A DNA stretch of 64,000 nucleotides from CAWANF01 sp963783355 (GCA_963783355.1 CAWANF010000007.1:124001-188000), one strand, 5' to 3'; positions 33,111 through 42,619 are shown, counted from the stretch's first letter. The notes: generated from the letters alone by a model not told the origin. Translations and numbers: made by a program.

Positions 33111-33656
33111 TTACTTGCCGGACATCTGTTCGATTTCATTCAACAATACCTGCAATCCGCTGTCCTGCGGAAATTTTGCCATCCCGTTTATCAACTGAAT
33201 TTTCGCCTCGTCCATTCGATCAAGGCGAACTAAAACTACAGCATAATTTTGGAGTACATCCGGAGTTTCCCCGCCATGTTTGATACTTTTTTCTATAACC
33301 TCGCAGGCCTCCGGGTAGTTTTCCTGTTCTACCAGGCTGATAAATAACTCATTCAACAATCCGACGTGATCCGGCCAGTGATTCAGGGCGTTTTTATAGG
33401 CATCTTCGGCCTGAGGCCACATCCGCAAGGTACTGCATAGCGAACCCAACATAAAGTTTGCATAGGCTTTGTCATCGCCTTCCAGCATTTCAAGCTTCTG
33501 CACCAGTTTACTGCCAAAAACATCCAGTTTTTCAATGACCTCTTTGCTGGCAGCTTCATCATTCTTTTCGATGGCGTCGTCCAGTGCTTCAGTAAGATCA
33601 ACGAGGTATTCTGATTCTTCTATTAATTCTTTTTTTATTTCGGAAGGTTCGCTCAT
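33111..33656 (-). CDS. TPR-repeat protein
   Basis: About 181 residues when started at the ATG at 33656 (MSEPSEIKKEL); an upstream ATG at 33683 would add nine hydrophobic residues. Helical repeats in the second half (LCSTLRMWPQAEDAYKNALNHWP, LFISLVEQENYPEACEVIEKSI, YAVVLVRLDRMDEAKIQLI) are tetratricopeptide units for protein binding. The N-terminus is an acidic coiled coil. Partner unknown. Precedes the pseudouridine synthase by 20 bases. Confidence 0.75.
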   Translation of the reverse strand: MSEPSEIKKELIEESEYLVDLTEALDDAIEKNDEAASKEVIEKLDVFGSKLVQKLEMLEGDDKAYANFMLGSLCSTLRMWPQAEDAYKNALNHWPDHVGLLNELFISLVEQENYPEACEVIEKSIKHGGETPDVLQNYAVVLVRLDRMDEAKIQLINGMAKFPQDSGLQVLLNEIEQMSGK

Positions 33657-33721
33657 GGTCGGCTTGATAATCAAATTCAACAAATCCGCAGCCGAAAGTA
33701 CATCCGGCTGAAACTCTATTC

Positions 33722-33755
33722 AAAAAAACAGCCCGCTTCTTTATGAAACAGGCTG
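33722..33755 (-). terminator. Intrinsic terminator after the 118-residue gene
   Basis: Minus strand: CAGCCTGTTTC (33755-33745) pairs with GAAGCGGGCTG (33739-33729) including wobble pairs, then seven T. It lies 20 bases after the stop at 33775. Confidence 0.88.
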
Positions 33756-33774
33756 ATAATCCGAACGAATCGGG

Positions 33775-34131
33775 CTACTTAATTTCTGTGTCTATTTCGT
33801 GTACTTCTTTCAAAATCTGACGGGCATGTTTATCCTTGTCCTGCATCACTTTATGCTGAAGATTTGTAATCAGGTTAGGACGAGCTTCTTCAAAAGCCTG
33901 TTCTTTAGCCAACGCTTCGTTATTAGTCCGAACAATCAAATGAAGTTCATCGGCGCGAATGATGCTGAATAAGCTGTCTTTGTTGAACGCGTGCGAACGC
34001 AAATCTTCATATTTCTTGAATAATTCAGGGAATTCTGATGTGTTTTCCGCTTTTTCCAATATTGTTACGTCCTCTGAACCTTTAGCACTCAAAGGGATTT
34101 TACATAGAAAGAAAAATTTTTCCTGATACAT
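33775..34131 (-). CDS. Conserved-looking small soluble protein, unknown function
   Basis: 118 residues, no signal or membrane segment. A beta-rich first half (EKFFFLCKIPLSAKGSEDVTIL, FSIIRADELHLIVRT) is followed by a charged helical tail (KDKHARQILKEVHEIDTEIK). I do not recognise a family. It has its own terminator and a 239-base divergent upstream region shared with the S46 peptidase gene, in which I see no clear promoter or operator. Real-gene status rests on length, codon pattern and the terminator. Confidence 0.7.
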   Translation of the reverse strand: MYQEKFFFLCKIPLSAKGSEDVTILEKAENTSEFPELFKKYEDLRSHAFNKDSLFSIIRADELHLIVRTNNEALAKEQAFEEARPNLITNLQHKVMQDKDKHARQILKEVHEIDTEIK

Positions 34132-34370
34132 GATTTTAGCTTATTCTATTATTATTAGCTTCCTTGATGACATATTATCCTTATTATCATCGAATTATCA
34201 TAAGATTTCAAAATATAACAGATTTCACGGGATAATATAGTTCAAAATCACGATTTTACAGAACTCCTTCTTCTGGATGTATATTTCTGTTTATCATTCC
34301 ATGATCTTATACTGATGGCTTGAGTATGCCCGGGCATATCAAGCTCACCACTTTTAATCCAAATTAAATC

Positions 34371-36632
34371 ATGAAATATCACTTAAGAAAACTATTCTCA
34401 TATTTGATCCTGAGCCTGGTACTGGTGTCACCAGCGCTGTCTCAGCAACATCAGACACCCAACGACTCGGGTATGTGGCTCCTGCCCCAAGTCAAAGGCC
34501 CCGTTTACCAGATGTTGGAAAAAAAAGGCCTTAAACTTGGTTTGAATAATTTTTACAGCACCGATTCAACCACGCTTAATAAAGCCGTTGTTCGAATAAA
34601 TATTGGAAATACAGGAGGAGGAACCGGATCTTTTATTTCTCCCAGGGGACTGATCCTGACCAATCATCATATTGCATACGATGCTGTTGCTTCAGCAAGC
34701 ACAACTAAACAAAATTTCCTGGAAAACGGCTTCATCGCCCACACACAGGAGGAAGAAATCCCTGCACAGGGCTATACTTTATATATCCCTGTTGAACAAA
34801 AAAATGTTACCTCCGAAATACAATCAATGATTCCGGGTAATACAACGGGCAGCGACAGGCAGCGGCTTAAAACGAACGCTGAACAACAAATTATAGCTCA
34901 ACGCAAGGGAAATAACGATGATCTGGAAGTAGAAATAAATGATTATTATGGCGGTAATGAGCAATATATGTCGGTATATAAAATTATTCGTGATGTGCGA
35001 ATCGTATTTGTCCCGCCATTATCCATCGGTAAATTTGGAGGGGATGTCGACAATTGGAGATGGCCCCGGCACACAGGTGATTTTTCATACCTGAGGGCAT
35101 ACGTGGCCCCCGATGGCAGCAGTCGCCCGTATAGCAAAGATAATGTTCCGTATAAACCGGAACGATATCTGAAAATTAATCTGAATGGATATCAAAAAGG
35201 TGATTTTACGATGATCCTTGGATTCCCGGGTTATACCTATCGCCATCAGAGCAGTTTTGCTTTCGCTTATTACGAAAATCACCAATTCCCGTATTACATT
35301 CAGTCATTTAAAGCTATCATAGACGGATTAAAACTGGCCGCAAAGAAGGATCCCGAAGAAGCTTTAAAAAATACCTCAAATCTTGAGCTGTATACGAATG
35401 AATACCAATTATACAAAGGTATTCAAGAGGGATTTAAACGTTATCATGTAACAGCTAAAAAGCAAGCTGATGAAGCCGCATTTTCGAAATGGGTTTCACA
35501 GAATCCAACACGTGAACAGGAATATGGCTCTGTTCTCACACAGTTGCAACGGGGATATCAGCTGGCTGATCAGTCGGGCGATGAGTTAAATGCAACGGTT
35601 CAGGCCTTAAACAACAGTTCGCTCCTGAACGCAGCCGGTTTATTTGTGTCTTATTATTACTATCTGAAGACAGACACCGCCACTTTTTCCAATGCCAGAC
35701 GGGATTCGATTCTTGCCCAAAGAAGACGCATTGTCGATGAAGGGAATCTCGATGGCAAGATGCTTACACTAAAAGAGATGCTGAAAATGATCGCTACATT
35801 GCCGGCGAATAAGCAGATTCCTTACATCCGGCAGACATTCGGTGGTTTGAGCGGACAAGATTTGGATCAGGCTATTAATGCCTACCTTCAAAAGCAACTA
35901 CAGACCTCTATGGTTTTTAACGCCGGTGTTGCCCGTAATTTCCTTTTCATGAAAAAGTCGGATGCCCAAAAACTGTCGAAAGACGACATGGTTGAATTGT
36001 TTGAATCGCTCCTGAAAGCCTATTACCATGCTCACCAGATCTACATGACCCATTTTTCCCTAACCAGGCCTGCGGAAAAAGTTTATGTCCGTGGCATGAT
36101 GAAATTCCATAACAATCCTACAGCATATCCCGATGCCAACTTCACCCTTCGCCTTACCGGAGGACGCGTGATGGGTTACTATCCGGAAGACGGCGTCTAC
36201 TATCTTCCTCAAACGACCTTAGACGGTGTAATGCAAAAAGATACTGGCGTAAAACCTTTTAATGTTCCCGAAGTTCTCAAGCAATGGTATGATGCACATA
36301 GTACCGGCCACGGAACATTTACACCCCAAAATCGTTATTTGAATAAAAAAGGCGGCATGGATGTCGATTTTCTCACTACAAACGATATTACAGGAGGAAA
36401 TTCCGGCAGCCCGGTATTAAATGCCAAAGGACAGATGATCGGTTTGGCCTTCGACGGAAATATCAAGGGCGTTGTAGGTGATTATTATTTCGATCCAAAT
36501 TTGAACCGATGCATTAATGTAGACATCCGGTATGTCATGTTTATCACCGATAAAATCTATCATGTTCAACGATTAATGAACGAAATGACATTCGTCAAAC
36601 AACCGCAACCTGTAGAAGCAGTGATCAATTAA
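34371..36632 (+). CDS. S46-family dipeptidyl-peptidase, DPP7-like
   Basis: 753 residues with signal peptide (1-24, ending ALSQ). Chymotrypsin-fold triad regions: GLILTNHHIAYDAV (His99/100), GGDVDNWRWPRH (Asp225/227) and GGNSGSPVLN (Ser678). The specificity position 18 residues after the Ser is Gly696 (FDGN), as in DPP7, which prefers hydrophobic P1; DPP11, specific for Asp/Glu, has Arg there. It releases dipeptides from oligopeptides in the periplasm. Alone in its transcription unit; heptamer repeats follow its stop directly. Confidence 0.94.
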   Translation: MKYHLRKLFSYLILSLVLVSPALSQQHQTPNDSGMWLLPQVKGPVYQMLEKKGLKLGLNNFYSTDSTTLNKAVVRINIGNTGGGTGSFISPRGLILTNHHIAYDAVASASTTKQNFLENGFIAHTQEEEIPAQGYTLYIPVEQKNVTSEIQSMIPGNTTGSDRQRLKTNAEQQIIAQRKGNNDDLEVEINDYYGGNEQYMSVYKIIRDVRIVFVPPLSIGKFGGDVDNWRWPRHTGDFSYLRAYVAPDGSSRPYSKDNVPYKPERYLKINLNGYQKGDFTMILGFPGYTYRHQSSFAFAYYENHQFPYYIQSFKAIIDGLKLAAKKDPEEALKNTSNLELYTNEYQLYKGIQEGFKRYHVTAKKQADEAAFSKWVSQNPTREQEYGSVLTQLQRGYQLADQSGDELNATVQALNNSSLLNAAGLFVSYYYYLKTDTATFSNARRDSILAQRRRIVDEGNLDGKMLTLKEMLKMIATLPANKQIPYIRQTFGGLSGQDLDQAINAYLQKQLQTSMVFNAGVARNFLFMKKSDAQKLSKDDMVELFESLLKAYYHAHQIYMTHFSLTRPAEKVYVRGMMKFHNNPTAYPDANFTLRLTGGRVMGYYPEDGVYYLPQTTLDGVMQKDTGVKPFNVPEVLKQWYDAHSTGHGTFTPQNRYLNKKGGMDVDFLTTNDITGGNSGSPVLNAKGQMIGLAFDGNIKGVVGDYYFDPNLNRCINVDIRYVMFITDKIYHVQRLMNEMTFVKQPQPVEAVIN

Positions 36633-36660
36633 AGTTATCAGTTATCAGTTATCAGTTATC
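36633..36660. repeat. Heptanucleotide tandem array, unit AGTTATC
   Basis: Four exact head-to-tail copies of AGTTATC (36633-36660) beginning right after the S46 peptidase stop codon. A second array with a different 7-base unit lies 53 bases further. Confidence 0.9.
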
Positions 36661-36712
36661 AGAACCTGCGAACATCACACTTCCGGTCAACCTATTTCAG
36701 GGACGGACATTC

Positions 36713-36768
36713 TGTTCACTGTTCATTGTTTACTGTTAATTGTTTACTGATCACTGTTCACTGTTTTC
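36713..36768. repeat. Heptanucleotide tandem array, unit TGTTCAC (degenerate)
   Basis: Eight consecutive 7-mers: TGTTCAC/TGTTCAT/TGTTTAC/TGTTAAT/TGTTTAC/TGATCAC/TGTTCAC/TGTTTTC. The last 25 bases lie inside the sixA coding region (stop at 36744), so the array supplies the last codons of that protein (TVNSDQ). Confidence 0.85.
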
Positions 36769-37265
36769 GGCGTGATGAACCAGCGAAGGATCCAGCCGCC
36801 CGGCTCCGATTTTTTCCAGGTTTGATCCATGCTCAGGCAGGCCACGCTGCAGGTCGTCATGCGCAACAGGTTATGCCACGGATTCCCGGCACAGAGTGAA
36901 GAAACCGATTCTTCAATTATTGGATTATGTCCGAAAATCATTGCTGTTTTAACTGTTTCGTCCAGCGCATTAAGATGTTTTAAATATTCCGCAACACTTG
37001 TTCCGTACAATGATTGTGATTGTAGAATATCGGCCGATGGAAAATTCATAACTTCGGCCATTATAAAGGCTGTTTCCAAAGCCCGGCGCGCTGTAGATGA
37101 AACAATCATATCGGGATTCTTAACCAGATCATTCAGAAAATTTGCAACGATAGATGCATCCTTCCTGCCCCTTTCATTCAATGGGCGTTCATGGTCTTTT
37201 AAACCCGGCTGACTCCAATCCGATTTTGCATGACGAACGAGCAAAAGTTTCTTTGATGATCCCAT
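36744..37265 (-). CDS. sixA: SixA-like phosphohistidine phosphatase
   Basis: 173 residues of the histidine phosphatase superfamily. The catalytic RHG-type motif reads LLVRHAKSDW (8-17), followed by HERPLNERGRKDA, STARRALETA and the second catalytic His in FGHNPIIEE. SixA removes phosphate from His residues of phosphotransfer proteins. The protein ends in TPKTVNSDQ, codons contributed by the 7-base repeat array, so the C-terminus has probably been extended by repeat invasion of the old stop. It is 47 bases downstream of the DUF2914 gene. Confidence 0.9.
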   Translation of the reverse strand: MGSSKKLLLVRHAKSDWSQPGLKDHERPLNERGRKDASIVANFLNDLVKNPDMIVSSTARRALETAFIMAEVMNFPSADILQSQSLYGTSVAEYLKHLNALDETVKTAMIFGHNPIIEESVSSLCAGNPWHNLLRMTTCSVACLSMDQTWKKSEPGGWILRWFITPKTVNSDQ

Positions 37266-37312
37266 AATCCCTGATTTTATTATTAATTATCTTTTCTGAA
37301 AAATTTTTAAAG

Positions 37313-38404
37313 CTATTTTTTACTTTTGATAACAATAGCCCTGAAAGGAATCCGGCCGAGCACCCGATTTTCTTCCGTAATCACATCTACCCTCCAAAGT
37401 CCGGGAAAAATGTTCGTTTTAAAAGTGTACCCACGATATCCTCCATAACGTCCGCCGGTTACCTGGTATCCAATTTTATCATAAGTGACCCATCTTCTGT
37501 GAAATCGATCATAGTGTTCCCAGCGATGGTAAACTTTCTTTTTTAATTTTGTCGGTGCATAAATAGAAACAAAGCAATAGACGGTATCTCCTTTATGAAA
37601 ATGAATAGAGGGCCAGGAAAATAAACCTATCTGATACCAGATATGGCCGTCACCTGACAATTTGAATCTGTTACCAATTCTCTCAACCTTTTTATAAATG
37701 CCACCTTCTTTCATCGACAATGGAACGGGGGGTATCAGATTCGCGTAATACAAAACATTGATTATTATATATAGAACAGCCACAATACCTGCGGAACGGA
37801 AAAACTCTCCATTCGATTTAACCGCTTTTCGCAATTTTAAAAAGATTAATAGAAACAGTACCGCAATCAGGCTGATAACACCGCTGGTGATAAACATATC
37901 CAGGCTCATTTTTCCGACCACGACCGGAAGAAAAAAAATCAAAAATGAAATGACCGCTATGAAATACATGGCCACCTGAATATAAATATGCGTCAACTCG
38001 CGCTCGAAAAATTGATTAATGAACAAAAAGATGACGAAGAGTATTAAAAACAGGAGTGTCCGGGTAAATGATGAACTCTGAAAATAAAAAATCAGATAGC
38101 TGCTATATAAGCCGCCGAGCATAAATTGAATCACAAATGGAAACCATTTCTTGTATTTCAGAAGGACCGGATGGCCTACTTTGTGATATTGGATCAGGTT
38201 ATAAATAATAATAATGTATCCTAAGAAAATGATATCAAATAGCAGAACCAGGTTAATCCAGATATTATCGATACGATCCAACGTCAGGCTCTGCCAGTAG
38301 AAACCTATTGCAAAAAACAAGAAAGGAATAACCGGTTTGATAATGCGACGATATGTCCATTTAATAAACCTATGTCCTGTTATATAAGGCTGATGTCTTC
38401 CCAT
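37313..38404 (-). CDS. Membrane protein with C-terminal DUF2914 domain
   Basis: 363 residues. Seven or so hydrophobic helices occupy residues 20-225. The remaining 140 residues form a soluble beta-rich domain of the DUF2914 type: GDGHIWYQIGLFSWPSIHFHKGDTVY, KKVYHRWEHYDR and YTFKTNIFPGLWRVDVITEENRVLGR. The domain faces the periplasm if the usual even/odd topology holds. Function unknown. 47 bases before sixA and 81 bases after the lipid kinase, all minus strand. Confidence 0.82.
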   Translation of the reverse strand: MGRHQPYITGHRFIKWTYRRIIKPVIPFLFFAIGFYWQSLTLDRIDNIWINLVLLFDIIFLGYIIIIYNLIQYHKVGHPVLLKYKKWFPFVIQFMLGGLYSSYLIFYFQSSSFTRTLLFLILFVIFLFINQFFERELTHIYIQVAMYFIAVISFLIFFLPVVVGKMSLDMFITSGVISLIAVLFLLIFLKLRKAVKSNGEFFRSAGIVAVLYIIINVLYYANLIPPVPLSMKEGGIYKKVERIGNRFKLSGDGHIWYQIGLFSWPSIHFHKGDTVYCFVSIYAPTKLKKKVYHRWEHYDRFHRRWVTYDKIGYQVTGGRYGGYRGYTFKTNIFPGLWRVDVITEENRVLGRIPFRAIVIKSKK

Positions 38405-38485
38405 TAAAGAGATATGAATCCTGTTATTAACTATTGCCCAGGCACATTAACAAAATAAGCAGGATTTTAAGCAACGAAAACATAT

Positions 38486-39379
38486 TTACTCCGGGCAAAT
38501 AACCTGCAGGCCGTCCGGTATTATTTCGACTTCAAGATGACTGACTTTTTCACCAAAAATTTCTCCGTCGGAATGAACTGGTACAGGTTTGTGCATCGTA
38601 ATTGACAGTTTCCTGGCTTTAATAACTTCCACGGCTTTTAAACTGAGATGGCTTTTATTCAAAACCCGAATCAGATAATAAGGCAGCATGAAACGGTTAA
38701 CGGCCTTCACGACAACAACGTCAAAATAACCATCATCTATCTCAGCTTCGGGTGCCAGCCAGAAGTTTCCACCTTCAACCTTGCCATTAGCTATGGTCAC
38801 CAGCAGCAAACGATGATCAAATGTTCTCCCGTCAATATCCATCACAAAACGGGGCGATCGATACGTTATCATCGCTTTCAAAGCTGCCAGGGTATAAACT
38901 AATGATCCCCGAATCCATTTAAACCGTTCAGCATAAATATTTGTCAGCCCGTCAAACCCGATACCCAGCGTATTGACAAAAATCTGCCCGTCAAATTTTC
39001 CAATATCAATTTTTCTGACCAATCCTGATTTCAGAACGTCTAAGGCCCCTAATGGATCGGCCGGAATTCCGAGTGTTTTCACTAAATCATTACCGCTGCC
39101 TATTGGAATAATGCCCATCACCGCTTTCGAGCCAGAGAGCCCGGCAGCCGTTTCCCGTACAGTTCCATCACCCCCACAGGCAATAACAACATCAGAATGT
39201 TTTGATGCTTCCCGGGCAATATGTGTAATATCTCCTCTTTTCCCGGAAATCAACAATTCGGAACCATTTCCCCATTCCGTTGCAAATTTTCTGATATGTT
39301 CGATGATATTTTTATTGTGCGATCTATTAGCCAATGGATTTACTATAAAACACAATTTCCATTGAGTTCTATCCTTCAT
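38486..39379 (-). CDS. Diacylglycerol-kinase-family lipid kinase (YegS/BmrU type)
   Basis: About 297 residues from the ATG at 39379 (MKDRTQWKLCFIVNP), which I prefer to 39400 because homologues begin close to FIVNPLA. The catalytic domain has the NPLANR entry and the CGGDGTVRETAAGL loop, and NTLGIGFDGLTN in the second half. It phosphorylates diacylglycerol, sphingosine or a similar lipid at the inner membrane face. The start overlaps the end of the zinc-peptidase gene by 11 bases, indicating coupling. The specific lipid cannot be told from sequence. Confidence 0.88.
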   Translation of the reverse strand: MKDRTQWKLCFIVNPLANRSHNKNIIEHIRKFATEWGNGSELLISGKRGDITHIAREASKHSDVVIACGGDGTVRETAAGLSGSKAVMGIIPIGSGNDLVKTLGIPADPLGALDVLKSGLVRKIDIGKFDGQIFVNTLGIGFDGLTNIYAERFKWIRGSLVYTLAALKAMITYRSPRFVMDIDGRTFDHRLLLVTIANGKVEGGNFWLAPEAEIDDGYFDVVVVKAVNRFMLPYYLIRVLNKSHLSLKAVEVIKARKLSITMHKPVPVHSDGEIFGEKVSHLEVEIIPDGLQVICPE

Positions 39380-40226
39380 AACGCTCCAAAAAAGTGGCAA
39401 GAATCATCTCGGTTGTTTCGATATCTTTTTTGAAAACACGTTCATTTTTCTGATGATATGGAAATATGGCAGGTTCCAGAGCCAGACAGGGAACCGGGAT
39501 GCCGGAATCCCCATTAAATTTTTTCCCATATACCAGGTAATCATTGGTATTGTTTGACAATAAGATTCCAGGATGAATAGATGTGAATTGCTCAACTACA
39601 TCCTTTGTTTTTGAAATCAGATCGGCCGAAGGTTCCATCTTGTTATATTCCCAGTGTTCCGAATAGAGTGCTACTCCGGGCTTGCCTTTAAACAGCGGGG
39701 TAGTATCAATCGTTAAAATGACAGATGGTGTTTGGTGATGATTCATTATATGATCAGACAAACGTTCAGCACCCATGCCATGCCGCACATCTTTACCTTC
39801 GTTTCGCAACAAATGAGGATGAAACCGTAAGCCAAAACTTTCTTCCATTTCAGTCAGAAACAGGTAAAGCGGTGGAAAATCATGATCCACAGAAAGCTGC
39901 ATCATTCGAAGGCATAAACCGAGTCCCACTGTATCATCGAGCTGCCCATCGATATATTCATCGGTTTCCTGAAAAAAAAGCTTTTCCGGCGGATTTTCAC
40001 CAAAATGATTGATTTTATCCAAATGAGCTGACAATGCTACGGGAGAAGTTTCCTTTTTCCCGGGTATTTGAATCAGGATATTTCGGTCATGAACGGTTTC
40101 TACCCGGACATCGTCGATTTCACCGGCTAGATGAAAAATTAATGGATGAATTCGCTCTTCAAAGGAACTGAAAGAAGGGATTTCGGCACACTTTTGAATT
40201 ATAGTTATTGTTTTATCCATCATCAT
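39369..40226 (-). CDS. M20/M28-like zinc peptidase or amidohydrolase
   Basis: 285 residues. Di-zinc motifs are in the expected order: ALSAHLDK (about 84-91), GQLDDTVGLGL with the bridging Asp (about 113-123), FLTEMEESFG with the catalytic and metal Glu (about 142-151), and a C-terminal YHQKNERV. The lid domain of full M20 enzymes is missing, so it resembles M28/M42 peptidases of short length. Substrate unknown. It is the first gene of a four-gene minus-strand run (peptidase, lipid kinase, DUF2914, sixA). Confidence 0.72.
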   Translation of the reverse strand: MMMDKTITIIQKCAEIPSFSSFEERIHPLIFHLAGEIDDVRVETVHDRNILIQIPGKKETSPVALSAHLDKINHFGENPPEKLFFQETDEYIDGQLDDTVGLGLCLRMMQLSVDHDFPPLYLFLTEMEESFGLRFHPHLLRNEGKDVRHGMGAERLSDHIMNHHQTPSVILTIDTTPLFKGKPGVALYSEHWEYNKMEPSADLISKTKDVVEQFTSIHPGILLSNNTNDYLVYGKKFNGDSGIPVPCLALEPAIFPYHQKNERVFKKDIETTEMILATFLERYEG

Positions 40227-40427
40227 GATATCGAGTCAATACATTGAAAATGATTTTGGGAAATATTAATCACATAAAGAAACGGTTTTATTTTCATATT
40301 TAACAAATCTTTTCAATTCCCCGGGCGGTAAAATAGATACAGTTTGCATAATATTCAGATATCAATCTACTTGTGAAATAAACATTATCCATATTCTCTT
40401 TACAACAAACAGGTAAATTATTACATC

Positions 40428-41096
40428 GTGGAACTAAGTTATTGGAAAAGCCGGTGGGACAAAGGCAAAATCGGATTTCATTCGAGTCATTATAATCCAA
40501 GGCTAGTTAATTTTTGGCCTGCGTTGCCAATACAGAAGAATGAAACCGTATTGGTACCATTATGTGGAAAAACTCCGGACTTAATCTGGTTATCCAATCG
40601 GGGACACTCCGTAATTGGAATAGAATATTCGGATGTCGCCTGCAAGCAGTTTTTCCGGGAAAACGGTCTGGATTACAAGTCTGAAAAGTCCGGTGCGTTT
40701 ATTAAACATGTGAGTGAAAATATCACTATCTGGCAGGGAGATTTCTTTAAAATCACGGCTAAAAAACTTCCTGGATTTACATGTATTTATGACAGGGCTG
40801 CTTTTGTGGCTTTACCACCGGACAGAAGGAAAAAATATGTAAATAAAATCATCGAACTGAGCAACCCGGAAACCCGGATATTTCTTCACACTTTCGAATA
40901 TGATCAACAAGAAATGAACGGGCCGCCTTTTTCTGTTTTAGAAAAAGAAATTGATGTTTTATATGGAAATTTTTTCTCTAAACAATTACTATTAAACGAA
41001 GAAATTCTTCAGAAATATGATCGTTTCAGGCAACGTGGATTAACTTTTTTAAGAGAAAAAGCATACCATCTGAGCTCAAAAAACGAATCCTTGTAA
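40428..41096 (+). CDS. tpm: Thiopurine S-methyltransferase family protein
   Basis: 222 residues from a GTG start (VELSYWKSRW; no in-frame ATG nearby). TPMT features: YWKSRWDKGKIGFH near the N-terminus, VLVPLCGKTPDLIWLSNRGHSVIGIE as SAM motif I region, and CIYDRAAFVALPPDRRKKYV. Bacterial members methylate thiopurines and can volatilise selenium or tellurium oxyanions. It stands alone; the 201 bases before it and 151 bases after it show nothing specific. Confidence 0.9.
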   Translation: MELSYWKSRWDKGKIGFHSSHYNPRLVNFWPALPIQKNETVLVPLCGKTPDLIWLSNRGHSVIGIEYSDVACKQFFRENGLDYKSEKSGAFIKHVSENITIWQGDFFKITAKKLPGFTCIYDRAAFVALPPDRRKKYVNKIIELSNPETRIFLHTFEYDQQEMNGPPFSVLEKEIDVLYGNFFSKQLLLNEEILQKYDRFRQRGLTFLREKAYHLSSKNESL

Positions 41097-41247
41097 GGAT
41101 AGATTCAGAAATCAAATAAAAATTTATGAATACTTGTAAAATCAGGCTTTTTTTTTAACAAGTTGCATATCTTAACGCCTGCATGTATTTTCGATACTCG
41201 AATCTCATGCAATGCTTATTACCGACAATTTTTAGTTTTTAAATAAT

Positions 41248-41715
41248 ATGGATTTACAGAAGCGGAATAATCTTATCAGTGCAATATTAATCGTAGTTAT
41301 TATTGCTTTAAGTGTTTGGCTTTATCAATCGATTACCGGACCGTACCAAAAGGTGTTAGAGAGAAAAGCACAAACTCAAATGGTTCGTACCAGAATGTCT
41401 AACGTACGTGACGTACTGATCAAATACAAAAACAAACACGGGCATTTTCCGCCCAGTCTCGATAGTCTTGTTGTCTTCCTGAAAACCGATTCTACGATGG
41501 TTGCCAAAGGAGCCAAAGAATTTACTAAAGTGATCGGAAATTACAATCCCGATTCCCTGATATATTCACCATTATCACCTCATCCGAAATTTGAATATAC
41601 CAGAAACGATACCATTCGTCCGGAATTGTACCTGTTAGTAGATCCATCCGATACTACACAAAAGATCGGATCTTTGACCAAAACAACATTACTAAACGCT
41701 GGTAGCTGGGAGTAA
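41248..41715 (+). CDS. Single-pass membrane protein, unknown function
   Basis: 155 residues: one N-terminal membrane helix (about 9-29), then a helix QMVRTRMSNVRDVLIKYKNKHG and a small domain. The layout is reminiscent of pseudopilins such as GspG (hydrophobic helix, then KxxHGxFPPSLDSL), but no prepilin-peptidase site (G before F/M-x4-E) is present. The next gene starts 6 bases after its stop, so it belongs with the DUF3822-rsmD-coaD run. Function unknown. Confidence 0.7.
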   Translation: MDLQKRNNLISAILIVVIIALSVWLYQSITGPYQKVLERKAQTQMVRTRMSNVRDVLIKYKNKHGHFPPSLDSLVVFLKTDSTMVAKGAKEFTKVIGNYNPDSLIYSPLSPHPKFEYTRNDTIRPELYLLVDPSDTTQKIGSLTKTTLLNAGSWE

Positions 41716-41720
41716 TTTCC

Positions 41721-42581
41721 ATGTCGGGTCGTGACCCAAATCTTGGAATATGTTTTTCCGGCAAACAATTATACTTTGCTATTAATGACGTTGAAACACC
41801 CAATCGTTTAATGCGAATTGGGTGTTTTGATTTTAATTTCAATGTAGCAAAAACAATACGTACCCAAAACAAAGAGCATTTCCCGGGTATTTACGACCTC
41901 ATCGGCCGGCTCAAAAAACAGTTCCCTTTCTCACAAATACGAATGCTTACTACTCCTGATCATGAATGCTGGACATCCGTTCCCAAGCTTGTTTATGATC
42001 AATCGGATGAACGGGAAGCCCATCTCAAAGTTATTATGAAAGGTATTGAGCGAAAGAACCTTGAACCGGTTTGGTATGAACTCAGTAATCGCGACTATAA
42101 GTTCTTAAATATTCGCAACAAAAGTATCATGTCGGGGTACGAACGATTGAGTGAACACGCTCCGGCTGCTGATTTCTGCAGTGATTTCGAAATCGGCTCA
42201 AGATGGGTAAAACACAGCAATGCAAAAGGTTCTTTTCTGACCCTGGCCTGTTATCCGGGACTTTTGAGTATTTCCTCGTATATGCTTGGCAAACTCAGAG
42301 CGGCAACCTACCTGCAGTTTGAAGATTTTGAAGATTTACCCTATCTGTGGCTCCATTTTTCCCAAAACCTGAAATGGATGAATGGCCTGTACGACGAAAT
42401 TCTTGTGTATGGTGTCAAAACGTATAAAGTTATCGATACGCTGCGATCTGTTTTGAACGAATCGCCCAATATCCGGAAAATGGACACCCTGGAATCCATG
42501 CTTGTTGATGCCGAAGAATCGACATATAGTTTCAGCCTGGAATCGGCTTTCCCTGCGATAATGCTTGCCCTGAATATCTGA
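41721..42581 (+). CDS. DUF3822-like protein
   Basis: 286 residues without membrane segments. The actin-like/ASKHA-type flavour (alternating strands LGICFSGKQLYFAIND, KGSFLTLACYPGLLSISSYM) and its place directly before rsmD match the DUF3822 proteins that in Bacteroidota routinely precede rsmD and coaD. I rely mainly on that context. It starts 6 bases after the previous gene and is followed by 38 bases before rsmD. Biochemical role unknown. Confidence 0.7.
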   Translation: MSGRDPNLGICFSGKQLYFAINDVETPNRLMRIGCFDFNFNVAKTIRTQNKEHFPGIYDLIGRLKKQFPFSQIRMLTTPDHECWTSVPKLVYDQSDEREAHLKVIMKGIERKNLEPVWYELSNRDYKFLNIRNKSIMSGYERLSEHAPAADFCSDFEIGSRWVKHSNAKGSFLTLACYPGLLSISSYMLGKLRAATYLQFEDFEDLPYLWLHFSQNLKWMNGLYDEILVYGVKTYKVIDTLRSVLNESPNIRKMDTLESMLVDAEESTYSFSLESAFPAIMLALNI

Positions 42582-42619
42582 ACATATTGTTCATTCATTA
42601 ACACTATTCAATTTTTTTT

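Noticed and set aside
36633..36768. CRISPR-like array
   Set aside because: Units are 7 bases without spacers and there are no cas genes; it is a simple tandem repeat.
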